A stretch of 19,259 bases of DNA, from assembly GCA_023415915.1 (NCBI GenBank), contig JAEZIZ010000051.1, positions 1 to 19,259 on the forward strand. Reading direction: 5' to 3'. Position numbers and translations under genes: made by a program. Under the pieces are notes generated by a model that saw only the letters and a program-made list of their open reading frames with translations, was not told where the DNA came from and made no database searches. Shown one piece after another: positions 14,006 through 19,259 of this stretch (the first letter of the stretch is position 1; each line of letters begins with the position of its first letter). Source of the DNA: Bacillota bacterium. GTDB taxonomy: Bacteria; Bacillota; Clostridia; Christensenellales; SZUA-584.

Positions 14006-14034
14006 ATTATATTTAAGTGCCTTTGCAATGTCAA
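14006..14034 (-). promoter_or_regulatory. Perfect-consensus SigA promoter of the rpmH operon
   Basis: On the minus strand TTGACA (14034-14029) and TATAAT (14011-14006) are separated by exactly 17 bases, so both hexamers and the spacing are consensus. The predicted start is near 13999. It lies just downstream of the DUF1294 stop. Confidence 0.9.
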
Positions 14035-14065
14035 CAACAATGATGGCTGCAATGCTTTTCCTGCT

Positions 14066-14332
14066 TTAGAAGACTTTGAGCGCCCACCGCGCCGCTCCCG
14101 CCTGCAGCAATATTAAAAGCGGCATTATCAGCATGAACTTTAACCGCCTCGTCTTGTGCCGCAGCATAAGCATCGCAGCGTATACGCCGACTGCGCCGCC
14201 CAAGGCGGCGATGGCCAGCAAAGCCCGTTCGCTCACCCTTGTTTTGCCTTTTATAGCCGCGCGCTTGTCGCATGCGCATACGCAAAACCCCGCGGCCGAC
14301 ATCACCGCCGCGTACGCTGCCAAAAACACCAT
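14066..14332 (-). CDS. DUF1294 family small membrane protein
   Basis: The 88-residue product has the DUF1294 arrangement: an N-terminal membrane helix (VFLAAYAAVMSAAGFCVCAC), the motif DKRAAIKGKTRVSERALL, a glycine-containing second helix (ALGGAVGVYAAM), the conserved RHKTRRLKF, and a last helix LIMPLLILLQ. The function is unknown. The ATG at 14332 is chosen because GGGAGG (14337-14342) lies four bases upstream; a TTG at 14344 would put that site inside the gene. A SigA-type promoter lies at 14360-14388. The gene is co-directional with the rpmH operon but is followed by that operon's own promoter. Confidence 0.88.
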   Translation of the reverse strand: MVFLAAYAAVMSAAGFCVCACDKRAAIKGKTRVSERALLAIAALGGAVGVYAAMLMLRHKTRRLKFMLIMPLLILLQAGAARWALKVF

Positions 14333-14359
14333 ACATCCTCCCAAGGCGGCAATTAATTA

Positions 14360-14388
14360 ATTGTATACGTTAGCCATTTATTGCGCAA
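14360..14388 (-). promoter_or_regulatory. Promoter of the DUF1294 gene
   Basis: On the minus strand TTGCGC (14388-14383) and TACAAT (14365-14360) are 17 bases apart. Start near 14353 would leave a leader of about 20 bases containing GGGAGG. Confidence 0.55.
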
Positions 14389-14416
14389 GCCGCTATATAT
14401 TGTGGCCTCGCATATG

Positions 14417-14425
14417 TGTTATAAT
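14417..14425 (+). promoter_or_regulatory. Extended -10 promoter of the aminotransferase gene
   Basis: TGTTATAAT (14417-14425) is an extended -10 with consensus TATAAT; no good -35 is present. It is divergent from the DUF1294 promoter. Start near 14432 leaves a leader of 25 bases with GGGAG at 14441-14445. Confidence 0.55.
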
Positions 14426-14456
14426 GTTCAAAACGTATATGGGAGCATAAAAAAGC

Positions 14457-15626
14457 ATGAAGTTTTCCGATCTCATGGAACGGCTGGAGTCCGGCATATT
14501 CACGCAGCTCGCAAGGGAGAAAGCTTTGCTGCTGAAGCAAGGCGTGGACGTTATAGACTTAAGCGTAGGTACGCCCAACATACCGCCCGCAAAAAACGTG
14601 AAAGACGCGATAGCCGAGGAAGCTCTGAAGGACGAAAATTACATTTACGCGCTGGAAGATTTGCCGGAATTGAAACAGGCAGCCGCCCGATGGTACAAAA
14701 GGCGTTACGGCGTAGATATAGACCCCGAGACGGAGGTATGCGCGGTATTAGGCTCTCAGGAAGGCCTTGCGCACTGCTGCCTGCCGCTCGTTGACCCCGG
14801 AGACACCGTAATACTTCCCGACCCGTGTTACCCGGCGTTTTATACCGGCACGGTGCTGGCGCGATCCAACGTATATTGGGCGAAGCAGCGCCCCGAGAAC
14901 GGCTTTGTAATCGACCTTTCGGAAATACCCGAAAGCGTCGCGCGAAAAGCTAAGCTGATGATAGTATCATACCCCAACAACCCTACGACTGCCGTCGCGC
15001 CCGATTCGTTTTACAAGTATCTTATCGAGTTCGCGCAGGAAAACGACATATTTATAATACACGACAACGCCTACAGCGAGCTTGCGTTCGACGGGCTCAA
15101 AGTCGGCAGCTTTCTCGCATATGAAGGCGCCAAGCAGGTGGGCGCGGAGTTCAACTCGCTCTCCAAAACGTTCGGGTTCGCGGGCGCTCGGCTTGGGTTC
15201 TGCTTCGGCAACAGCGATTACATAGGCATGCTCAAGCGCTTCAAGTCCAACACGGATTTCGGCGTGTTCCTGCCGATACAAAAGGCGGGCATATGCGCTC
15301 TGTCAGGGAGCCCCGCAGATATCAGGCAAACGGCCTTAGAGTACGAGCGGCGCAGGGACGTGCTGACAGAATGCTTTGCGGACGCCGGATGGAACATAAC
15401 GCCGCCCAAGGCCACGATGTTCGTTTGGGCTAAGATACCCGAAGCTTTCGGCAGCGACGACATTGCTTTCGGCAAGCTGCTCGGACGCAAGACCGGAGTA
15501 ATAGCCGTGCCGGGAAGCGCGTTCGGCGCGGGCGGCAAAGGTTATGTGCGCATGGCTTTAGTGCAGTCGGAGCAGCGCATACGCATCGCGGCGGAAAGGA
15601 TAAAGGCATTTCTTAAGGAAGCGTGA
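14457..15626 (+). CDS. Class I/II PLP-dependent aminotransferase (DapL- or PatA-like)
   Basis: This fold-type I aminotransferase transfers an amino group via pyridoxal phosphate. The 389-residue product has the N-terminal DVIDLSVGTPNIPP, GSQEGLAH for phosphate binding, LPDPCYPAFYTG, SYPNNPTTAVA with the substrate-side Asn, and HDNAYSELAFDG. SLSKTFGFAGARLGF places the Schiff-base Lys at 237. The C-terminal arginine region reads KGYVRMALVQSE. The general layout resembles LL-diaminopimelate aminotransferases and related alanine or aspartate aminotransferases; the exact substrate cannot be assigned. Its stop TGA directly abuts the ATG of the acetyltransferase (GTGAATG), so the pair is translationally coupled. 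Confidence 0.87.
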   Translation: MKFSDLMERLESGIFTQLAREKALLLKQGVDVIDLSVGTPNIPPAKNVKDAIAEEALKDENYIYALEDLPELKQAAARWYKRRYGVDIDPETEVCAVLGSQEGLAHCCLPLVDPGDTVILPDPCYPAFYTGTVLARSNVYWAKQRPENGFVIDLSEIPESVARKAKLMIVSYPNNPTTAVAPDSFYKYLIEFAQENDIFIIHDNAYSELAFDGLKVGSFLAYEGAKQVGAEFNSLSKTFGFAGARLGFCFGNSDYIGMLKRFKSNTDFGVFLPIQKAGICALSGSPADIRQTALEYERRRDVLTECFADAGWNITPPKATMFVWAKIPEAFGSDDIAFGKLLGRKTGVIAVPGSAFGAGGKGYVRMALVQSEQRIRIAAERIKAFLKEA

Positions 15627-16142
15627 ATGAGCATTATATTTGAATCGGAGCGCCTTTTGTTCCGGCTCATGGAACAGACAGATCTCAGTGCGCTTTACGA
15701 TATGTGGGGCGACGCCGAGACGTTGCGCTACTGCGGCGGAACCACCCGCAAAGAGCGTATAACAAAGATAATAGAGTTAGATCGCGAATACTACGCGCTG
15801 TACGGCAACACCATATTTGCAGTCGTCGAAAAGAGTTCGGGCAGGCTTGCGGGCATATGCGGAGGACAGTTCGATAAACAGTATCCGCTTCATGTCGAAG
15901 CCATACTCCATCTTAACAAGCTGTTTTGGGGTAAAGGCTACGGAACGGAAGCGCTGAGGACTTATATCCGCTGGCTCAGAGACAACAAAAAGGCGCGGCT
16001 GGTGTTCGCCTCTGCCCATCCCGACAACGCTGCGTCGGTAAACATGATAAGCAAGTGCGGGTTTATACAAAAAGGCTATAAGCAGTTCGAGGACACAGGA
16101 TTCGTGGACGAGCCGTATTTTGAAATGAAGCTGGACTCTTAA
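15627..16142 (+). CDS. GNAT family N-acetyltransferase (RimJ/RimL-like)
   Basis: The 171-residue product has the Acetyltransf_3 pattern: SERLLFRLMEQTDLSALYDMW at the N-terminus, an acetyl-CoA-binding motif with GKGYGTEALRTYIRWL, and ASAHPDNAASVNMISKCGF near the end. It probably acetylates an amine such as a ribosomal-protein N-terminus, antibiotic or small metabolite; the target is not known. It starts on the base after the aminotransferase stop. Its own stop TAA (16140-16142) shares four bases with the stop of the convergent gene at 16139. Confidence 0.85.
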   Translation: MSIIFESERLLFRLMEQTDLSALYDMWGDAETLRYCGGTTRKERITKIIELDREYYALYGNTIFAVVEKSSGRLAGICGGQFDKQYPLHVEAILHLNKLFWGKGYGTEALRTYIRWLRDNKKARLVFASAHPDNAASVNMISKCGFIQKGYKQFEDTGFVDEPYFEMKLDS

Positions 16143-17749
16143 GCAGGGTCTATCCTGTAAACGCGAACAATATATGGGTACTCAACTGTTTTTGTAATAG
16201 CATGTATTCCCGTCTCCGTTTTACACATACGAACTAACGACCCTTTCAGACGATGGCGGGAAATAAGATTAAGGTCATTATCAAGTATTCCCAATGTTGA
16301 TTCTCCCATGCAACCATAAAGGTTTCCTTCATCATCTGCTATGTACGGATAAAATTCAAATCCAAGTTTTTTCGTAATATACTCCATATTTATTAAATCA
16401 ATAGATGCAATTGAGTTATTGAGCGTATGAAAATAAACTCTAAATGTTTCATTTTCGAATACACCATCACCGTATATAGATATGTCTTTAGGAAAAACGA
16501 TTCTTTCAATAAGTTCGAATGATTCATCCAATTTCATATATGTACGACGATAAGAACCCTCGCTGAATTCGCTTGCTTTACAAAAAATATATCCACCCAA
16601 AGTAGCCATTTTATTATCAATGCTAATCTTACTTAATTCCTTTTTTAAAATCACATTGCCATCCATACTCAGTTTATAAAGTTCTGATACCATATCTTTT
16701 CCCATACGTGTCCCAAAAAAAATGTTTGTCCCCTGTTGAACTGGAATTATATATGGATATAAAAAACCCGTATCTACTTTCCACTTTAAAACCCCGTCTT
16801 TATCATAACAGATTACCCCCATAACCTTATCCGGATGCATCGGTTCCATTGCCCTTATGCATAATATATCTCCATTATCAAGAACAGTCGCAATAAAAAC
16901 TTTTTCAGACAGCGTTACTTCGCCTAAAACTTTACCATCATTCGAAATACGAATACAAGTCATATGCGTTATCAAATTATGCACTATTAAAAATTCTTCA
17001 CTGTTGTAATAAAGCTTTACAAAATTGTCGGATAATAAATTGACTCTCTGAAGTATGCGTTGCAGAGTATCTTCAACAAGTTCTGCCAAACGTCCCTCAT
17101 TTGTATATTCTTCAACTGTATTTGATAATAAAAAATAGTTACTGTTTGTTGCCTCTTCGTTAAAAAAAGGCCAAAGTATAGCATCTATCTCCTGGGTAAG
17201 CACCGCCTTTGTTTTGTTCTTTATCTTGTATATTTTTTTCTGTTCCTCTTCATATTTTAGAAAATGGGTATCGCCCCTCTTGCGCCTGTATTTCTCCCTG
17301 CCTTCCTTTACGAATTCCGAATTTATATAAAAAGCTACTCCGAAAAACTCCTCAAGCATCTCTACCTTTCGCCCGAGGTCTTCGCATTTGAATATCTTCC
17401 TAAGCTTTCCTTCCAAAGAGGCTTCAAGCCGCGCCGCCGCAAGGAATTCTCCGCAGTTTTTGATATAAGGCTTCCTCTCGTAATAAATCTCGTAATGCGC
17501 GATCTTTTTTCCTTCCCTAAAAAGCTTTAACGATATCAGGTCATCGTCGAAGTACATAAACGAAAATACGGTGGCATCTAAGCTCTTTGAAAGCTTTTTC
17601 GCCTCTGCATCCGCGGCTTCAAGCCCTACATCAAGCACGCTCGTCCATTCATCTGATATCCTTGCTACCGGATAATCGCCATTTATTAACGACTTTATTG
17701 TTTCTGAATCTGCGTTATAAATATGAAGGTTTCCCATCGACGTGCCCAT
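16139..17749 (-). CDS. Uncharacterised protein, conserved-looking N-domain plus beta-propeller-like C-region
   Basis: The 536-residue product is not recognised as a named family. Residues 1-165 form a compact alpha/beta-looking domain (ISDEWTSVLDVGLE, KKLSKSLDATVFSFMYFDDD, LKLFREGKKIAHYEI). Similar N-domains occur, as I recall, in immunity-like or hypothetical proteins of many bacteria. From about residue 240 on there are repeated short strands with turns such as DKDGVLKWKVDTGF, SMDGNVILKKEL and DDEGNLYGCMGE, which suggest a PQQ/WD40-like beta-propeller. There is no signal peptide or membrane helix. The start ATG at 17749 follows GAGGAAG by four bases; a second ATG at 17737 is possible. Bases 16160-17250 are plainly more AT-rich than the N-terminal part, as if the gene were a recent fusion or the C-region were acquired. 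Confidence 0.65.
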   Translation of the reverse strand: MGTSMGNLHIYNADSETIKSLINGDYPVARISDEWTSVLDVGLEAADAEAKKLSKSLDATVFSFMYFDDDLISLKLFREGKKIAHYEIYYERKPYIKNCGEFLAAARLEASLEGKLRKIFKCEDLGRKVEMLEEFFGVAFYINSEFVKEGREKYRRKRGDTHFLKYEEEQKKIYKIKNKTKAVLTQEIDAILWPFFNEEATNSNYFLLSNTVEEYTNEGRLAELVEDTLQRILQRVNLLSDNFVKLYYNSEEFLIVHNLITHMTCIRISNDGKVLGEVTLSEKVFIATVLDNGDILCIRAMEPMHPDKVMGVICYDKDGVLKWKVDTGFLYPYIIPVQQGTNIFFGTRMGKDMVSELYKLSMDGNVILKKELSKISIDNKMATLGGYIFCKASEFSEGSYRRTYMKLDESFELIERIVFPKDISIYGDGVFENETFRVYFHTLNNSIASIDLINMEYITKKLGFEFYPYIADDEGNLYGCMGESTLGILDNDLNLISRHRLKGSLVRMCKTETGIHAITKTVEYPYIVRVYRIDPA

Positions 17750-17778
17750 ATTACTTCCTCATCAAATTTATATATACA

Positions 17779-17805
17779 ATCATACCATATAATTCTATAA
17801 ATCAA
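17779..17805 (-). promoter_or_regulatory. Extended -10 promoter of the 536-residue gene
   Basis: On the minus strand TGGTATGAT (17787-17779) is an extended -10, with TTGATT (17805-17800) only 15 bases upstream. Start near 17772 gives a leader of about 23 bases with GAGGAAG (17754-17760). Confidence 0.45.
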
Positions 17806-17836
17806 AAAGATTTAACCCCCACCAATTAACTTTATG

Positions 17837-17866
17837 TTGCTATAATTCTGCCGGTTTGCTTATAAT
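17837..17866 (+). promoter_or_regulatory. Promoter of the 45-residue basic protein gene
   Basis: TTGCTA (17837-17842) and TATAAT (17861-17866) are 18 bases apart. Start near 17873 leaves about 17 bases before the ATG, with GGAGG at 17880-17884. A second TATAAT at 17841-17846 has no -35. Confidence 0.6.
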
Positions 17867-17889
17867 TGAGTATGTTCCTGGAGGACAAT

Positions 17890-18027
17890 ATGAAAAAGCC
17901 GAAATCGAAAACCGAGTTATATAAAACGCTGCGCCGCGAGTGGACGCGCAAGCCCGTAACTAAGGTAAAACAGAGCGCCAAGCTCTACAGCCGCAAATGG
18001 AAGCGCGAGGATGAAGAACTCAAGTAA
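17890..18027 (+). CDS. Small basic protein of 45 residues
   Basis: The product is short, basic and without hydrophobic stretches: it opens MKKPKSKTELYKTLRREWTR, contains KPVTKVKQSAKLYSRKWKRE and ends DEELK. A good SigA promoter, GGAGG five bases before the ATG, and codon use like the neighbours support it as a real gene. The segment W-x2-KPVTKV-x4-K-x-Y-x-RK resembles, from memory, short unnamed proteins of Firmicutes that share a P-(V/A)-T-x-V...K-x-Y-x-RK core. The function is unknown; nucleic acid binding is possible from charge alone. The DJ-1 remnant begins almost directly after its stop, with no terminator between. Confidence 0.75.
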   Translation: MKKPKSKTELYKTLRREWTRKPVTKVKQSAKLYSRKWKREDEELK

Positions 18028-18032
18028 AACGC

Positions 18033-18242
18033 TTATGCTCACACCCTAATCATATGCAGCAATTAAAAGGGTATGCGAAAGTAGTGTTGGCTGAGCGCGT
18101 CGTGGAAGACGGCGACATAATAACCGCCGGAGGCGTCACGTCCGCAATAGACTTGGGGCTCTATGTCTGCGAGCGCATCGCGGGAAAAGAAGCGCGCGAG
18201 CGCATACAGGCACAGATGGATTACCGCGCGTACCCGCATTGA
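18033..18242 (+). pseudogene. 3' remnant of a DJ-1/PfpI family gene
   Basis: The frame translates as CSHPNHMQQLKGYAKVV, then AERVVEDGDIITAGGVTSAI and DLGLYVCERIAGKEARERI, ending YRAYPH. That is the last third of a DJ-1/PfpI (ThiJ) class I glutamine-amidotransferase-like protein, whose usual length is near 180-220 residues. The nucleophile-elbow cysteine region and N-terminal half are absent, since the previous 45-residue gene ends at 18027. Homology appears to extend upstream of the ATG at 18054, to about 18033, so that ATG is not a natural start and no ribosome binding site precedes it. It is best read as a truncated pseudogene left by deletion or rearrangement. Confidence 0.7.
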
Positions 18243-18349
18243 TCCGCAAAGTGCAAACCGCATCAGCCTCTATTCGCATCCCTTTTCGACATTAAAAATT
18301 ATAGCGTCCGAACTTCGTAAGCGATGTATATAATATAATAGGAATTTAA
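18243..18349. other. Short intergenic stretch with plus-strand -10-like boxes
   Basis: I see no gene here. TATAAT occurs twice on the plus strand (18329-18334 and 18334-18339), pointing towards the convergent small reading frame at 18350-18475, but without a recognisable -35. Confidence 0.35.
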
Positions 18350-18475
18350 CTACTTTGCGAATTTTCTCTTCAAAAACCTGTAGAGCGTAACGATTGCTAT
18401 GGTTATTGAAATGTACAATAGTATATTGAGAATATGCACTGCTATTTCCACAGTACATACTGCATTTTCAAGCAT
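18350..18475 (-). CDS. Possible 41-residue single-span membrane peptide
   Basis: Read on the minus strand from ATG 18475 to TAG 18350, the frame encodes a peptide with a short polar N-terminus (MLENAVCTVE), a hydrophobic span at about 11-31 (IAVHILNILLYISITIAIVT) and a basic tail (LYRFLKRKFAK). This topology is that of small membrane proteins, including type I toxins of Firmicutes such as those of Clostridioides difficile. The ribosome binding site is weak (GTAGGG shortly before the ATG), and no strong promoter was found. The plus-strand -10-like boxes at 18329-18339 could drive an antisense RNA into it. It may also be chance; the hydrophobic span and lysine/arginine tail are the only support. 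Confidence 0.4.
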   Translation of the reverse strand: MLENAVCTVEIAVHILNILLYISITIAIVTLYRFLKRKFAK

Positions 18476-18685
18476 AACGCCCTACTGTGCATAATATATC
18501 CATCAATGTATATATGCTCCATCTCTATTATTGCGTATTCCCTTGCCGCGTCAATACTTTTTCCGGCAACTTCCGAATCGGCGCGTTATGGACAGAAACC
18601 GTCGCGCGGATGTATTCTATCTATACCCCGTACACTTCATTTGCCGGGGATAAATCACCATCAGCACGCAGAAAGGCAGCGATAT
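18476..18685. other. Intergenic region before nudC, possibly decayed sequence
   Basis: No gene was accepted. The stretch holds an inverted repeat TTGCCG/CGGCAA at about 18542-18570 and a hairpin CCCCG/CGGGG at about 18627-18651 without a T run. An open plus-strand frame from 18487 overlaps the nudC start in another frame and lacks a ribosome binding site. The GC-rich part at about 18550-18640 may be the relic of a former gene, but I could not name it. Confidence 0.4.
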
Positions 18686-19259
18686 ATGATACACGAATTT
18701 AAGCCGCATGTTTTTGACAACTGCTACCGCAATGAAGCGCCCGGCCCGGACAGCTTCATAATGTTTATAAAGGACAACGCCGTTCTCGCAAAGGAGACGG
18801 AGCAGGGCGTCGCGTTCCCGAGGCTAGGCGAAGTACCGCTGCCCATTTCTTCGTATACCTACCTTTTTGCCGTCGACGGCGATAAGTTCTTCCTCGCCCC
18901 CGCGGCAGAGCCCTGGGGAGGTTTTGACTACCTCGATATTGCGGTTTTCCGCAGCAGGAAGCCAAAGGCGCTTGCTTTCGCGGCCGCGACGGCCTGCCAG
19001 CTTTATTGCTGGTACGAGAGCAACCGTTTCTGCGGCAGGTGCGGCGCGGATATGTCAAAGGACGGCAAAGAGCGCATGCTGCGCTGCGAAAACTGCGGCA
19101 ATATGGTGTACCCTAGTATAGCGCCAGCGGTCATCGTCGCGGTTACTGACGGGGACAGGCTGCTGCTCACCAAGTACTCGGGGCGGCCTTATAAAAACTA
19201 CGCGCTTATAGCAGGGTTTGCGGAGATAGGCGAGCCTATAGAAGATACCGTGCGGCGCG
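18686..19259 (+). CDS. nudC: NudC-type NADH pyrophosphatase / Nudix hydrolase (3' end outside window)
   Basis: NudC-type Nudix enzymes hydrolyse NAD(H) to NMN(H) and AMP, and can remove NAD caps from RNA. The visible 191 residues include an N-terminal NudC-N-like domain (AVFRSRKPKALAFAAATA region ends near 105) and a zinc ribbon with Cys116-x2-Cys119 and Cys134-x2-Cys137. The linker NMVYPSIAPAVIVAV follows, then the beginning of the Nudix box, GFAEIGEPIEDTVRR, from residue 177. Metal-binding residues of the box beyond Arg191 lie outside the window. The ATG at 18686 has only AAAGG (18672-18676) as a weak ribosome binding site, nine bases away; the next residues IHEFKPHVFDN fit the family start. 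No promoter is evident. Confidence 0.92.
   Translation, partial: MIHEFKPHVFDNCYRNEAPGPDSFIMFIKDNAVLAKETEQGVAFPRLGEVPLPISSYTYLFAVDGDKFFLAPAAEPWGGFDYLDIAVFRSRKPKALAFAAATACQLYCWYESNRFCGRCGADMSKDGKERMLRCENCGNMVYPSIAPAVIVAVTDGDRLLLTKYSGRPYKNYALIAGFAEIGEPIEDTVRR

Noticed and set aside
13941..14065. Origin of replication upstream of rpmH
   Set aside because: No TTATCCACA-like DnaA boxes or AT-rich unwinding region were found, and dnaA is not adjacent.
14031..14336. 101-residue minus-strand frame over the DUF1294 gene
   Set aside because: It overlaps the DUF1294 gene in another frame; that gene has the family motifs and the ribosome binding site.
18487..18702. 71-residue plus-strand frame before nudC
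   Set aside because: It has no ribosome binding site, no recognisable motif, and overlaps the nudC start in a different frame.

Overview
The window looks like a chromosomal segment of an anaerobic Firmicute (Bacillota, class Clostridia-like) of moderate GC content. The clues are the clostridial gene complement (Noc-type ParB, DnaD plus DnaC-like loader, rpmH-rnpA-yidD-yidC-jag, the acetyltransferase/DUF6320 pair), strong GGAGG-type ribosome binding sites, frequent TTG starts and SigA-type promoters. There are no tRNA or rRNA genes, CRISPR array, phage structural genes or transposase.

Layout from left to right. 1-462 (+) is the 3' part of rlmH. 778-1626 (+) is a noc/parB-like gene, followed by a structured terminator region. 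1832-3813 (+) is a translationally coupled pair: an alcohol acetyltransferase/condensation-superfamily enzyme and a zinc-ribbon membrane protein. 3814-4541 is an AT-rich island holding a small Cys-rich gene flanked by two diverged copies of one repeat. 4542-5822 (-) is murA with its own promoter. 6062-8405 (+) is a DnaD-family protein with four tandem DnaD-like modules, coupled to a DnaC/DnaI-like ATPase. 8469-10250 (+) is oligoendopeptidase F and 10290-11078 (+) a TIM-barrel sugar isomerase/epimerase with a clear terminator. 11120-11396 holds an inverted-repeat element and the terminator of the next operon. 11397-13940 (-) is jag-yidC-yidD-rnpA-rpmH, read from a perfect-consensus SigA promoter at 14006-14034. 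14066-14332 (-) is a DUF1294 membrane protein, divergent from an aminotransferase plus GNAT acetyltransferase pair (14457-16142, +). 16139-17749 (-) is an uncharacterised protein whose C-terminal two thirds is markedly AT-rich. 17890-18027 (+) is a 45-residue basic protein, followed directly by the 3' remnant of a DJ-1/PfpI gene. 18350-18475 (-) could encode a 41-residue membrane peptide. 18686-19259 (+) is the 5' part of a NudC-type NADH pyrophosphatase.

Functionally the segment is mostly housekeeping: ribosome maturation (rlmH, rpmH), tRNA 5' processing (rnpA), membrane protein insertion (yidC, yidD), RNA-binding control of envelope growth (jag), peptidoglycan precursor synthesis (murA), nucleoid occlusion (noc) and helicase loading (dnaD/dnaC-like). 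In many Firmicutes the rpmH operon and noc lie in one cluster at the origin of replication. Here they are about 12 kb apart on opposite strands, without mnmE, mnmG, rsmG, parA or dnaA between them, so the cluster appears broken up.

The less ordinary parts are the AT-rich island at 3814-4541, the chimeric-looking gene at 16139-17749, the acetyltransferase/DUF6320 pair with a possibly leaderless start, and the decayed stretch at 18033-18685. I found no complete defence system or other clearly new multi-gene system. All family assignments are from motif recognition by eye.
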